Notes: generated by a model not told the origin, from the letters alone. A DNA stretch of 64,000 nucleotides from Sedimentitalea sp042687825 (GCF_042687825.1 NZ_JBHUQE010000002.1:1-64000); one strand, 5' to 3'; positions 14,933 to 24,380 are shown, numbered from the stretch's first letter. Numbers and translations: made by a program.

Positions 14933-16888
14933 TCAATCCCCCGCTGCGCGGCCCTTGAGGGCGATGATGCCCCTGGGACGGAACTGGATGAAAATGATGA
15001 TGAAGACGATCATGTAGGTCTGGGCGGCCAGCGTGTTGGATGGGTTCAGCCACTCGATGCCTTTTTGCAGAAACCCGATCATCGCGGCCCCGGCCAGCGT
15101 GCCCCAGATATTGCCGACACCGCCGACCACCACGGTCATAAAGCTTTGCACGATATAATCCGAACCCAGTTCCGAGGTGACCTTGGCAAACAATCCGATG
15201 GCGACGCCGGCAACCCCGGCAATGCCCGATCCCAGCCCAAAGGTCAGCATGTTGACCCGGCCCGGATTGATCCCCATCGCCGCCGCCATGCGCGGGTTCT
15301 GCGTCACGGCGCGGGTTTCCAGGCCCAGCCGGGTGCGTTTCATGATGAACAGGAACAGACCCAGGAAGACAAAGGCCAGGACAAAGATCGCGATGCGGAT
15401 ATAGCTGATCGCCACCACATCGTTCAGCACCAGCGCGCCGTCCAGCCAGGCCGGCGACGTCAGCGGCCGCGCCTGGGTGCCAAAGATGTTCTTGGCCAGC
15501 TGTTGCAGCGCGATCGAGATGCCGAAGGTTGCCAGCAGGGTTTCCAGCGGGCGGGCATAGAGCCAGCGGATCACCAGCCGTTCCATCGCCACACCGGCGG
15601 CAAAGGTGACGGCAAAGGCCAGCGGGATCGCCAGGATGATCGACAGCGTGTGATCGGGAACGATCTGCTGCACGACATAGCCGGTATAGGCGCCCATCAT
15701 GATAAACTCGCCATGCGCCATATTGATCACCCCCATAACGCCAAAGGTGATGGCCAGACCGATGGCCGCCAGGAAATAGATCGAGGCCAGCGACAGCGCG
15801 TCCAGCGTCAGATCCAGCGTCTGGTTCAACCCGACGCGCAGGTCGATGTCACGCAGGGCCTGCACGGCCGCCGCCGTTACCGCCGCCGAAGGTTCGGCAT
15901 AGGCATCGTAAAACACATGGGCCTGCAGGCTGGCGTCGATCTGCGCCTCCGTGACAGGGGCGGCCACCTGTCCGGTTTCGGCCAGGGCCCGATAGGCGCG
16001 CAGGCGGGCGGCATCCGTGTCCAGCCCGGCCACGGCAAATCCTGCGACGCGCCCGGCAACGATGTGCTGGGCCAGGGCCTGACGCATCTCGGCGCGGTCC
16101 ACGCGGGCCGAGGCCAACCCTTTGGCGACCAGCAGGTCATAGGCCTGATCGCGCGAAAATCCGGGGTCTCCGGGCTGCAGCACCGCCGCCGGGTTCACCC
16201 CGGGCGGCACCGCACCCGGTGCCGCATCGCGCCGGGTGGCAACCAGCGGGTTCAGGGCCGAGCGCAGATCGACGCCCAGATCGCCCGACATTTCGCCGAT
16301 CGCGGCAACGCGGGCGTCGGTGTCGGCGCCGTGACCGATGATCAACAGCCGCAACTGCCGTTCCTTTTGCGCCTTTAGCGGGGCATCCGTCTCGGTGGCC
16401 AGCGCGGCGCGCAGGGGCGCGATCAGGCCGGCATCCGGTGCGCGCTGGATGGCGACAAGGGCCGCGGCGCGCTTTTCCGGGTCCGGGTCGGTCAGTTGGA
16501 AACGCACCAGCGCGGTTGCGATCAGCGCCCGCACGCCGCTGTTGGGCTTGAGCTGTTTCAACTCGGATCTGGCGGCCTGACCGACCGCCTGGCCGCTGTC
16601 GAAATCATAAAGTCGATAGGTCTTGTCCCCGGATTTTTCGGCGCGAAAAAACAGGCCGTCCGCCCGGCGCATCCACAAGTCCTTGGCCGCCCAGGCCTCT
16701 AGAACCGCCTGGGCCTGTGGCAGACCGCTTTCGGCGATCGCAGTGATGGCGGGGCCAATCGTCTTGCGTGAGCTTTTGGCGATAGTGGTCTGATTATCCT
16801 GTAATATGACCTGAATGCCACCCTCTTGGGCCGCAGCGGGCAGGCACAGGAACAGCAGCGCAAAAAGCGCGGAAGAGAGATGTTTCAT
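14933..16888 (-). CDS. urtB: Urea ABC transporter permease UrtB
   Basis: 651 residues. A signal-like N-terminus (ALFALLFLCLPAAAQ) leads into a periplasmic Ala-rich extension of about 330 residues. The C-terminal 300 residues are a LivH-type permease (FGVMGVINMAHGEFIMMGAYTGYVVQ, LETLLATFGISIALQQ, VVVGGVGNIWGTLAGA). Long N-terminal extensions are usual for UrtB, so the length is not a fusion artefact. The gene starts 60 bases after urtA. Confidence 0.92.
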   Translation of the reverse strand: MKHLSSALFALLFLCLPAAAQEGGIQVILQDNQTTIAKSSRKTIGPAITAIAESGLPQAQAVLEAWAAKDLWMRRADGLFFRAEKSGDKTYRLYDFDSGQAVGQAARSELKQLKPNSGVRALIATALVRFQLTDPDPEKRAAALVAIQRAPDAGLIAPLRAALATETDAPLKAQKERQLRLLIIGHGADTDARVAAIGEMSGDLGVDLRSALNPLVATRRDAAPGAVPPGVNPAAVLQPGDPGFSRDQAYDLLVAKGLASARVDRAEMRQALAQHIVAGRVAGFAVAGLDTDAARLRAYRALAETGQVAAPVTEAQIDASLQAHVFYDAYAEPSAAVTAAAVQALRDIDLRVGLNQTLDLTLDALSLASIYFLAAIGLAITFGVMGVINMAHGEFIMMGAYTGYVVQQIVPDHTLSIILAIPLAFAVTFAAGVAMERLVIRWLYARPLETLLATFGISIALQQLAKNIFGTQARPLTSPAWLDGALVLNDVVAISYIRIAIFVLAFVFLGLFLFIMKRTRLGLETRAVTQNPRMAAAMGINPGRVNMLTFGLGSGIAGVAGVAIGLFAKVTSELGSDYIVQSFMTVVVGGVGNIWGTLAGAAMIGFLQKGIEWLNPSNTLAAQTYMIVFIIIFIQFRPRGIIALKGRAAGD

Positions 16889-16948
16889 GTCAACGGGGTC
16901 CGTGTGTCGCGAAAGGGGGCGCCACGGCCCCCTTTCCTTGGTCGGGGA

Positions 16949-18229
16949 TCAGTAGTTGGACAGGGTCTGTACGCAGATCTCGGTCTGGGTGTTGTACATG
17001 CCGCAACCCAGATCCTTCCAATCCGATTTCAGCACCGCCGATTCCGGCAGATAATCGGTCCAGGCATCGCCCGGAACCTCTTCGGTCTGGCTGATGATGT
17101 CGAACTGGCCATCGTCCTGGATTTCGCCGATCAGCACCGGCTTGGCCAGGTGATGGTTGGGCAGCATCACCGCAGTGCCACCGGTCAGGTTCGGGAATTC
17201 CTGTCCGTACATCGCCGCGCGCACCGCGTCGATCTCGGTGCTGCCGGCCGCGGTGGCGGCATTCACCCACATGTTGAACCCGATGTAATGCGCCTCCATC
17301 GGGTCGTTGGTGACGCGATCCTCGCCCATGCGCGCCTGCCAGGTCTGCACGAATTCGGCGTTGACCTCGGTATCGGCCGACTGGAAATAGTTCCAGGCGG
17401 CCAGGTGCCCGACCAGGTTGGCGGTATCCAGACCCGACAACTCTTCTTCGCCAACCGAAAAGGCCACGACCGGAATGTCATCCGCCGACACGCCGGCGGC
17501 GGCCAGTTCCTTGTAGAACCCGATATTGGCGTCGCCATTGATGGTCGAGATTACTCCCACCTTTTTGCCGTCCGCCCCCAGCGCGACCACGTCGGCGACG
17601 ATCTTGGACCAGTCGGAATGGCCAAAGGGCGTGTAGTTCACAAAAATGTCGGACTCGGCGATGCCTTTGGAGGTCAGATAGCTCTGCAGGATGTTGTTGG
17701 TCGTGCGCGGATAGACATAGTCGGTGCCCAGCAGCGCGAATTTTTCGACGCCCAGTTCTTCGAGGAAATAGTCGGTCGCCGGAATCGCCTGCTGGTTGGG
17801 GGCGGCGCCGGTATAGAACACGTTTTTCGAGGATTCTTCGCCCTCGTATTGCACCGGATAGAACAACAGCCCGTTCAGTTCCTCGATCACCGGCAGCACC
17901 GATTTGCGGCTGACTGAGGTCCAGTTGCCAAAGATCACGTCGACCTCGTGCACGGTCAGCAATTCGCGGGCCTTTTCGGCAAAGAGCGGCCAATCCGAGG
18001 CCGGGTCGACGACCACGGCTTCGAGTTGCTTGCCCAGCAGGCCGCCCTTTGCGTTCTGCTGCTCGATCAGCATCAGAACCGTGTCCTTGAGCGTGGTTTC
18101 GGAAATGGCCATCGTGCCGGACAGAGAATGCAGGACGCCGACCTTGATCGTGTCTTCAGAGGCCAGGGCTGCGGTGGACAGCGCGGCAAAGACCAGCGAT
18201 CCGGCGAGCGTGGATTTCAGAATGTTCAT
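16949..18229 (-). CDS. urtA: Urea ABC transporter substrate-binding protein UrtA
   Basis: 426 residues from ATG at 18229 (MNILKSTLAGSLVFAALSTAALA, a Sec signal peptide, preceded by an AGGAG site). The frame is open 177 codons further upstream, but that extension runs through the divergent promoter region. The mature protein is a type I periplasmic binding protein (DTIKVGVLHSLSGTMAISE...LIEQQNAKGGLLGKQLE) with UrtA-typical FGNWTSVSRKSVLPV, EGEESSKNVFYTGAAPNQQ and NGDANIGFYKEL. It captures urea and is the first gene of the urt operon. Confidence 0.94.
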   Translation of the reverse strand: MNILKSTLAGSLVFAALSTAALASEDTIKVGVLHSLSGTMAISETTLKDTVLMLIEQQNAKGGLLGKQLEAVVVDPASDWPLFAEKARELLTVHEVDVIFGNWTSVSRKSVLPVIEELNGLLFYPVQYEGEESSKNVFYTGAAPNQQAIPATDYFLEELGVEKFALLGTDYVYPRTTNNILQSYLTSKGIAESDIFVNYTPFGHSDWSKIVADVVALGADGKKVGVISTINGDANIGFYKELAAAGVSADDIPVVAFSVGEEELSGLDTANLVGHLAAWNYFQSADTEVNAEFVQTWQARMGEDRVTNDPMEAHYIGFNMWVNAATAAGSTEIDAVRAAMYGQEFPNLTGGTAVMLPNHHLAKPVLIGEIQDDGQFDIISQTEEVPGDAWTDYLPESAVLKSDWKDLGCGMYNTQTEICVQTLSNY

Positions 18230-18623
18230 GCTTTTCTCCTGGCGGAAACGCCGGTGGGGCCTTGCGCGCCTGCGCGGACTTCCCTTAGCTGTTTCCGCAA
18301 CTTCGTGTTGCAATCCGTGTGGCGGCCGTCTCGAGGTCCAATTCGCAAGGTCGCCACACACCCCCGGTTTCAAGTCCGATCGCAGAACCGATCCCTCCGG
18401 CGGGCGCCCCAACTGATTCTGCATCGCAGCGCCAATGGCAAATCCGCGGGGTCGCAATTGCCCCGGGCCGCTGCGGGCTGCCTGTATTTTCACCGATGTT
18501 TTGCGGCGGCGATTAGAAATTAGACATTTCGGCGGGGTCTGAAGGGCGTGGATACCGATTCCGATAGCGCTGTGACCGTGTGGCGGCAAAACCAAGGGCA
18601 AGTTCACACCGACGAGGGGCCCG
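18230..18623. promoter_or_regulatory. Divergent urtA/ureD promoter region
   Basis: 394 bases between two divergent operons with no supported gene. Nitrogen control is expected here from the function of the flanking genes. I looked for a sigma-54 TGGCAC-N5-TTGC element and did not find a convincing one. An AT-rich patch at about 18510-18530 (TTAGAAATTAGACATTT) is the most promoter-like spot. Confidence 0.5.
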
Positions 18624-19463
18624 ATGACCTGCCACACCGCGATTGCCAACGCTGCGACACCGGCCTGCCAGCCGCGGGCGCGGGGTACGCTGCGGCTCAG
18701 CACCAAGCTGTCGGGCAATAGCACGGTGCTGGACGGGCTGCGCCAGGCGGGGGCGCTCAAGGGGCTGTTTCCGCGCGGTGCCGGCGGCGCGCTTCAGGCG
18801 GTGACGCTGAACACCGCAGGCGGCATTACCGGTGGCGACCGCCTTTCCGTCGCGATGCGCGCCGCCCCGGGTACCACATTGACCGTGACCACACAGGCCT
18901 GCGAACGGATCTATCGGGCGCAGCCGGGCCAGACCGGACATGTGCGCAACCGGGTGCGCATCGCCGATGGGGCGCGGGTCAACTGGCTGCCGCAAGAGAC
19001 CCTGTTATATGACGGCGGCGCGCTGCGGCGCAGCCTGACGGTCGACATGGCCACCGATGCGTCGCTGCTGTTGGTCGAACCCATGGTCTTTGGCCGCGCG
19101 GCGATGGGCGAGACGCTGACCGATATCCGGCTGGACGACCGGATCGAAATCCGCCGCGCCGGTCAACCGCTCTATCTTGATGCACAACGGCTGCAGGGCG
19201 ACGCCGCTGCACATCTGCGCCGGCCGGTGATCGCCGATAGCGCCGGCGCGATGGTCGCGCTGGTTTTTGTCGCGGCGGCGGCCGCTGCGCATCTGGATGC
19301 GGTGCGCGCCGCGCTGCCCGCTACCGGCGGTGCCAGCCTGATCCGCGACGATGTGATGGTGCTGCGCCTGCTGGCCGCAGACAGTTTCGAATTGCGCCAA
19401 GTGCTGCTGCCGGTGCTGCAGCGCCTGCTCGGCGGCGACCTCCCCAGATGCTGGATGATATGA
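18624..19463 (+). CDS. ureD: Urease accessory protein UreD
   Basis: 279 residues with the UreD/UreH pattern (LRLSTKLSGNSTVLDGLRQAGALKGLFPR, NTAGGITGGDRL, TTQACERIYRA, NWLPQETLLYDGG). UreD binds the urease apoprotein and, with UreF and UreG, delivers nickel and CO2 to the active site in the cytoplasm. It opens the ure operon; ureA starts one base after its stop. Length is normal for alphaproteobacteria. Confidence 0.92.
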   Translation: MTCHTAIANAATPACQPRARGTLRLSTKLSGNSTVLDGLRQAGALKGLFPRGAGGALQAVTLNTAGGITGGDRLSVAMRAAPGTTLTVTTQACERIYRAQPGQTGHVRNRVRIADGARVNWLPQETLLYDGGALRRSLTVDMATDASLLLVEPMVFGRAAMGETLTDIRLDDRIEIRRAGQPLYLDAQRLQGDAAAHLRRPVIADSAGAMVALVFVAAAAAAHLDAVRAALPATGGASLIRDDVMVLRLLAADSFELRQVLLPVLQRLLGGDLPRCWMI

Positions 19464-19464
19464 C

Positions 19465-19767
19465 ATGAACCTGACCCCACGAGAAAAAGACAAGCTGTTG
19501 GTGGCGATGGCCGCCGAAATTGCCCGCAAACGCCTGGCACGCGGCGTCAAGCTGAACCACCCCGAGGCCATCGCGCTGATCACCGAAGCGGTGGTCGAAG
19601 GCGCGCGCGACGGCCGCTCGGTGGCCGACCTGATGGAGGCCGGCGCAAATGTCGTCGCGGTCGATCAGTGCATGCCGGGCATTTCCGAGATGATCCACGA
19701 TGTCCAGGTCGAGGCGACCTTTCCCGACGGCACCAAGCTGGTGACCGTTCACAACCCGATCCGCTAG
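19465..19767 (+). CDS. ureA: Urease gamma subunit
   Basis: 100 residues, the full length of UreA. The start MNLTPREKDKLLVAMAAEIARKR is typical, and GVKLNHPEAIALIT and DVQVEATFPDGTKLVTVHNPI are conserved. It assembles with UreB and UreC into the (UreABC)3 enzyme. It lies immediately after ureD. Confidence 0.96.
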   Translation: MNLTPREKDKLLVAMAAEIARKRLARGVKLNHPEAIALITEAVVEGARDGRSVADLMEAGANVVAVDQCMPGISEMIHDVQVEATFPDGTKLVTVHNPIR

Positions 19768-19788
19768 ACGCAAAACAGGAGCTTTGCC

Positions 19789-19956
19789 ATGAAACCCGTT
19801 CTGACCCTGATCGCCGCCTGCGCCGCAGGCCCCGCACTGGCCCATGATGGCGCGCATCTGCATCCGCATACCGCATCAAATGGCTGGCTTCCGCTGATCC
19901 TGGCGGGGCTCGCGATCATTGCGGCAGCCGGGCTGGCCCGGAGGCGCCGGTCGTGA
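19789..19956 (+). CDS. 55-residue His-rich single-span membrane peptide between ureA and ureB
   Basis: A small frame with an AGGAG-type ribosome site (ACAGGAGC near 19775-19782). The product starts with a signal-like segment ending in GPALA, continues with HDGAHLHPHTA (four His within ten residues), then a hydrophobic span (LPLILAGLAIIAAAGLA) and ends in RRRRS. Its TGA overlaps the GTG start of ureB by GTGA, so translational coupling is likely. The His cluster followed by a helix suggests periplasmic metal binding, possibly nickel, at the membrane; this is inference from composition and operon position. Confidence 0.7.
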   Translation: MKPVLTLIAACAAGPALAHDGAHLHPHTASNGWLPLILAGLAIIAAAGLARRRRS

Positions 19957-20267
19957 TCCCGGGGCAGATCCTGCCCGCCGCGGGCAGTCTGACGCTGAAT
20001 GCCGGTCGCGCGGTGACCGTTCTGATGGTCGCCAATACCGGCGACCGGCCGGTGCAGGTCGGCAGCCACTATCACTTTGCCGAAACCAACCCGGCGCTGG
20101 ACTTCGACCGCGCCGCAGCCCTGGGACAGCGGCTGGACATCGCTGCGGGCACGGCCGTGCGATTCGAACCCGGACAACGCCGTGAAATCGCACTGATCCC
20201 GCTGGCCGGTGCGCGCCGGGTGTTCGGGTTCAACAACCGGGTGATGGGGGCGCTGGACGCCACCTAG
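19953..20267 (+). CDS. ureB: Urease beta subunit
   Basis: 104 residues. The GTG start (MIPGQILPAAGSLTLNAGR) overlaps the stop of the preceding small gene. The conserved UreB segments VANTGDRPVQVGSHYHFAETNPALDFDRAAALGQRLDIAAGTAVRFEPG and RRVFGFNNRVMG are present (shown here as they occur, in two stretches). It is a structural subunit of the urease trimer. Length is normal. Confidence 0.95.
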   Translation: MIPGQILPAAGSLTLNAGRAVTVLMVANTGDRPVQVGSHYHFAETNPALDFDRAAALGQRLDIAAGTAVRFEPGQRREIALIPLAGARRVFGFNNRVMGALDAT

Positions 20268-20324
20268 TCCATTCGCGCTTCGGACGCCCGCATCCGATCA
20301 CCCAAAAACAGCAAGGAGCCGAGA

Positions 20325-22034
20325 ATGCCCGCAACCATTTCCCGAGCCGATTATGCCGCCATGTTCGGTCCCACCACTGGCGATCGCGTGCGTCTGGCCG
20401 ATACCGATCTGATCATCGAGGTCGAACGCGATCTGACCAGCTATGGCGACGAGGTCAAGTTCGGCGGCGGCAAGGTGATCCGAGATGGCATGGGACAGGC
20501 CCAGACCACGCGAAAAGAGGGGGCGGTGGACACGGTCATCACCAATGCGCTGATTGTCGATCACACCGGGATATACAAGGCGGATGTCGGCCTCAGGGAT
20601 GGACGGATTGCAGGCATCGGCAAGGCCGGCAACCCGGACACGCAACCCGGGGTCGATATCGTCATCGGGCCGGGCACCGAGGCGATCGCGGGCGAGGGGC
20701 GGATACTGACGGCGGGCGGGTTTGACAGCCATATTCATTTCATCTGCCCGCAACAGATCGAAGAGGCGCTGCATTCCGGGCTGACGACGATGCTGGGCGG
20801 CGGCACCGGTCCGGCGCATGGCACGCTGGCCACGACCTGCACGCCCGGGCCCTGGCATATCGGGCGCATGCTGCAAGCCGCCGATGCCTTTCCGATGAAC
20901 CTGGCCTTTGCCGGCAAGGGTAATGCCAGCCTGCCCGCAGCACTTGCCGAACAGGTCCTGGGGGGCGCTTGCGCGCTGAAACTGCACGAAGATTGGGGCA
21001 CCACACCGGCAGCCATCGATTGCTGCCTGTCAGTGGCCGATGATCTGGACGTGCAGGTGATGATCCACACAGACACCCTGAACGAGTCGGGCTTTGTCGA
21101 GGACACCGTCGCCGCCATGAAGGGCCGCACCATCCACGCCTTTCACACCGAAGGGGCCGGTGGAGGGCATGCGCCTGATATCATCCGCATCTGCGGCGCG
21201 CCGAACGTTCTGCCCTCGTCCACCAACCCGACGCGTCCATTCACGGTAAACACGCTTGAGGAACATCTGGACATGCTGATGGTGTGCCATCACCTGGACA
21301 AGTCCATCCCCGAGGATGTGGCCTTTGCCGAAAGCCGCATCCGCCGCGAGACGATCGCGGCCGAGGATATCCTGCACGACATGGGGGCGTTTGCGATCAT
21401 CGCCTCGGACAGTCAGGCCATGGGGCGGGTCGGCGAGGTGCTGATCCGCACCTGGCAGACCGCCGACAAGATGAAGAAACAGCGCGGGCGGCTGCCCGAG
21501 GAAACCGGCGACAACGACAATCTGCGGGTGCGCCGCTATATCGCGAAATACACGATCAACCCGGCCATCGCGCACGGGATTTCCGGCCATATCGGCTCGG
21601 TCGAGGCGGGCAAACGCGCCGATCTGGTGCTGTGGGACCCGGCGTTTTTCGGCGTCAAGCCCGAGATGGTGCTGCTGGGCGGCAGTATCGCCATGGCTCA
21701 GATGGGCGATCCGAATGCCTCTATTCCGACGCCGCAACCGGTCTATTCGCGACCGATGTTCGCGGCCTTTGGCCGGTCCGTCGAACAATCCTCGGTCAGC
21801 TTTGTCAGCGCGGCGGCGCAGGATGCCGGCATCGGCGCGCGTCTGGGGCTGGCCAAGAGCACGCTGTCGGTGGCCGAGACGCGCAGCATCGGCAAGCGCG
21901 ATCTGGTCCTGAACGACGCTATGCCCGAGATCGAAGTGAATCCCGAGACCTATGAGGTGCGCGCCGACGGTGTTCTGCTGACCTGTCAGCCGGCGGAAAC
22001 GCTGCCGATGGCGCAACGCTATTTCCTGTTCTGA
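20325..22034 (+). CDS. ureC: Urease alpha (catalytic) subunit
   Basis: 569 residues, full length. Nickel-site elements are all present: HIH in GGFDSHIHF (near 136-139), the carbamylated Lys in ALKLHEDWG (near 218), His in VMIHTDTLNE, the flap region MVCHHLD with the mobile Cys, and Asp in IASDSQAMGR. It hydrolyses urea to ammonia and carbamate. It is preceded by AAGGAG and lies 57 bases after ureB. Confidence 0.97.
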   Translation: MPATISRADYAAMFGPTTGDRVRLADTDLIIEVERDLTSYGDEVKFGGGKVIRDGMGQAQTTRKEGAVDTVITNALIVDHTGIYKADVGLRDGRIAGIGKAGNPDTQPGVDIVIGPGTEAIAGEGRILTAGGFDSHIHFICPQQIEEALHSGLTTMLGGGTGPAHGTLATTCTPGPWHIGRMLQAADAFPMNLAFAGKGNASLPAALAEQVLGGACALKLHEDWGTTPAAIDCCLSVADDLDVQVMIHTDTLNESGFVEDTVAAMKGRTIHAFHTEGAGGGHAPDIIRICGAPNVLPSSTNPTRPFTVNTLEEHLDMLMVCHHLDKSIPEDVAFAESRIRRETIAAEDILHDMGAFAIIASDSQAMGRVGEVLIRTWQTADKMKKQRGRLPEETGDNDNLRVRRYIAKYTINPAIAHGISGHIGSVEAGKRADLVLWDPAFFGVKPEMVLLGGSIAMAQMGDPNASIPTPQPVYSRPMFAAFGRSVEQSSVSFVSAAAQDAGIGARLGLAKSTLSVAETRSIGKRDLVLNDAMPEIEVNPETYEVRADGVLLTCQPAETLPMAQRYFLF

Positions 22035-22052
22035 GAAAAGGCCTTCCCACAA

Positions 22053-22502
22053 ATGCAACATCCCATCTGCCGGCAGATCCACCGGAACGGGCATTGGACC
22101 GGCGACAGCAGCCGGGTCATGCTGAACTATGAGCAGCGGTTTCTGCGCCGCATGGTGCTGGAGACCGCGCACAAGCAGCGGTTTCTGGTCGATCTGGCCA
22201 AGACGACCTCGCTGGATCACGGCGATGCCTTTGAACTGGAAGACGGCCGTCTGGTCCAGGTGATCGCCGCGGATGAGGACCTGATGCAGATCACCGGCGA
22301 CGATCTGCTGCGCTATGCCTGGCATATCGGCAACCGTCACACGCCCTGTCAGATCGAGGCCGGGCGTCTGCTGGTACAGCGCAACCACGTGATCCGCGAC
22401 ATGCTCGAACGGATTGGCGCGACGGTCACCGACGTGACTGCGCCTTTTGCGCCCGAGGGCGGTGCCTATGGGCATGGACGGACCCATGGCCACGCCCACT
22501 GA
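22053..22502 (+). CDS. ureE: Urease accessory protein UreE (nickel metallochaperone)
   Basis: 149 residues. The N-terminal peptide-binding domain carries GDAFELEDGRLVQVIAADEDLMQI. The C-terminal metal-binding domain has WHIGNRHTPCQIEAGRLLVQ and HVIRDMLERIGA. The C-terminus is His-containing (GHGRTHGHAH), as in many nickel-storing UreE proteins. It hands Ni2+ to UreG. The 3' end overlaps ureF. Confidence 0.93.
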   Translation: MQHPICRQIHRNGHWTGDSSRVMLNYEQRFLRRMVLETAHKQRFLVDLAKTTSLDHGDAFELEDGRLVQVIAADEDLMQITGDDLLRYAWHIGNRHTPCQIEAGRLLVQRNHVIRDMLERIGATVTDVTAPFAPEGGAYGHGRTHGHAH

Positions 22503-23139
22503 CGCCGATGTCCTGACCCTGTCCCAGTGGTTCTCGCCGGCCTATCCGGTGGGGGGCTTTGCCTATTCACATGGTCTGGAATGGGCGATCGACAGCGGTG
22601 CGGTCACCGATGCCGAACGTGCCGGCAACTGGGTGTGCGATGTCCTGCGCCACGGGGCAGGGTGGAATGACAGCCTGTTTCTGATCGCCGCGTACCGGGC
22701 CGGATCGCCCGCCATGGTGGCCAAGGCAGAGGCGCTGTGCCGCGCCACGGCCGCCTCGCGCGAGCGACTGCAGGAAACCTGCCTGCAGGGTCAGGCCTTT
22801 TGCCGCATCACCAGCGACATCTGGGGCGGCGGGCTGCACGATCTGACCTATCCGGTGGCGGTGGGACGCGCCGCGCGGCAGTTGAACCTGCCGCTGGAAC
22901 TGACGGTGCAGATGTATCTGCAGAGCTTTGGCGCCAACCTGGCCGGTGCGGCGATGCGTCTGGTGCCGCTGGGCCAGACCGAGGGGCAGGCGATGATCCG
23001 CGATCTGGCGCCGCTGTGCCGCCAGATTGCCGGGCGGGCGCTGCAATCCGGGCTGCAGGATATCGGCAGCACGGTCTTTCTGGCGGATATCGCCGCGATG
23101 AGACACGAGACCCAGCAATCAAGGATATTTCGCACATGA
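22468..23139 (+). CDS. ureF: Urease accessory protein UreF
   Basis: About 223 residues. Several in-frame ATGs (22468, 22474, 22486) lie within the end of ureE. The first two follow GAGGGCGG (22455-22462), so a start at 22468 or 22474 is preferred; a TTG at 22447 is less likely. Conserved features are LSQWFSPAYPVGGFAYSHGLEWAI, LTVQMYLQSFGANLAGAAMRLVPLGQT and the C-terminal D-A-M-R-H-E-T-Q segment. UreF gates GTP hydrolysis by UreG during urease activation. Confidence 0.9.
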   Translation: MGMDGPMATPTDADVLTLSQWFSPAYPVGGFAYSHGLEWAIDSGAVTDAERAGNWVCDVLRHGAGWNDSLFLIAAYRAGSPAMVAKAEALCRATAASRERLQETCLQGQAFCRITSDIWGGGLHDLTYPVAVGRAARQLNLPLELTVQMYLQSFGANLAGAAMRLVPLGQTEGQAMIRDLAPLCRQIAGRALQSGLQDIGSTVFLADIAAMRHETQQSRIFRT

Positions 23140-23807
23140 CACAGATGAACGGCCCGCTGCGGGTGGGCATTGGCGGCCCGGTGGGCGCGGGCAAGACCAC
23201 GCTGACGGCGGCCTTGTGCCTGGCGATGCGTGACACCCATTCCATCGGGGTGATCACCAATGACATCTATACCCGCGAAGACGCCGAGGCCCTGATGCGG
23301 CTGCAGATCCTGCCCGGGGACAGGATCATCGGGGTCGAAACCGGCGGCTGTCCGCACACGGCGATCCGCGAGGATGCCTCGATCAACCTGGGCGCGGTCC
23401 ACGAGATGGTGACCCGTCATCCCGACGTCGAGATCGTGCTGATCGAAAGCGGCGGCGACAACCTCTCGGCGACGTTCAGTCCCGAACTGGCCGACCTGAC
23501 GATCTATGTGATCGACGTGGCGGCGGGCGAGGACATTCCGCGCAAGGGCGGGCCGGCGCTGACCCGGTCCGATATTCTGGTGATCAACAAGACCGATCTG
23601 GCGCCTCATGTCGGTGCCCGCCTTGAGGTCATGCAACATGACGCGGGCGCAATGCGCGGCGATCGTCCCTTTGTGTTCGCTTCGCTGAAAAACCGGCAGG
23701 GGGTCGCGGAAATCGTGGCGCTGATCGCCCGGATCGGCGGTTTGGACATCGGCAGCGACCAGCCTGCCGATCAGACCGTGTTTGCCGAGGTCGCCGGAGC
23801 GCGCTGA
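23136..23807 (+). CDS. ureG: Urease accessory GTPase UreG
   Basis: 223 residues from ATG 23136, which overlaps the ureF stop (ATGA). The frame is open further upstream inside ureF, but the family start MNGPLRVGIGGPVGAGKTTL fixes the call. P-loop GPVGAGKTT, metal motif GVETGGCPHTAIREDAS (the CPH nickel site), ESGGDNL and the NKTDLAPHVG specificity motif are all present. It couples GTP hydrolysis to nickel delivery. It is the last gene of the urease operon. Confidence 0.95.
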   Translation: MTQMNGPLRVGIGGPVGAGKTTLTAALCLAMRDTHSIGVITNDIYTREDAEALMRLQILPGDRIIGVETGGCPHTAIREDASINLGAVHEMVTRHPDVEIVLIESGGDNLSATFSPELADLTIYVIDVAAGEDIPRKGGPALTRSDILVINKTDLAPHVGARLEVMQHDAGAMRGDRPFVFASLKNRQGVAEIVALIARIGGLDIGSDQPADQTVFAEVAGAR

Positions 23808-23948
23808 CGCGGGGACGGCTGAACATGACGGGGCCGGATCGTGCCGGCCCATCGGTCCCGCGGCACTTTGTGGCTTGAAATCGCGCGAGGGATCGGTAGT
23901 TATAAGGCTATAACCTAAATCCTCTCTCAGCCCCTCTGCGAGCCAGCG

Positions 23949-24380
23949 ATGCCGTCACAGTCCGAAACCCGAACGTCGCATTCCATTACGCGCCCAGATC
24001 CACCCCGGCGGCGCTGGGCGCGGCCGGTGGCGGTACTGGCGGCGGTGTTTGGGCTGGCTACGCTGGTCTCGGGCGGCGGGGTTCTTTTCGGCCCCGAGGC
24101 GGTGCAGGCGCGGGCGGGCAACTATATGCCCTTTGTCGTCTGGTTCAATTTCCTGGCGGGGACGCTGTATCTGGCCGCCGCTCTGGGTCTGTGGTTGGGT
24201 CGCGGATGGACCTTGCCGCTGAGCCGGTGGATCGCGCTGTTGACGGCCGGAGTGGCGCTGATCTTTGCCGTTCAGGTGCTGCGCGGGGCGGCCTTTGAGA
24301 TGCGCACCGTCGGCGCTTTGATCCTGCGGACCGGGTTCTGGGCTGCCATCGCGCTGGCGCTGGGGTACCGCCGCTCATGA
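23949..24380 (+). CDS. Small polytopic inner-membrane protein
   Basis: 143 residues with four hydrophobic segments (VAVLAAVFGLATLVSGGGVLF, FVVWFNFLAGTLYLAAALGLWL, WIALLTAGVALIFAVQVL, GFWAAIALALGY). There are no motifs that I recognise. It overlaps the next gene, a TetR regulator, by ATGA, so it is probably the first gene of the RND-efflux operon. It lies 141 bases after ureG on the same strand. Confidence 0.75.
   Translation: MPSQSETRTSHSITRPDPPRRRWARPVAVLAAVFGLATLVSGGGVLFGPEAVQARAGNYMPFVVWFNFLAGTLYLAAALGLWLGRGWTLPLSRWIALLTAGVALIFAVQVLRGAAFEMRTVGALILRTGFWAAIALALGYRRS

Noticed and set aside
14924..16378. 484-codon plus-strand frame opposite urtB
   Set aside because: Arg/Gln/His-rich shadow with no recognisable fold.
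18230..18623. Sigma-54 promoter for the urea genes
   Set aside because: No TGGCAC-N5-TTGC match with acceptable spacing was found.
18230..18760. 177-codon N-terminal extension of urtA
   Set aside because: It would cross the divergent promoter and hide a perfect signal peptide at 18229.
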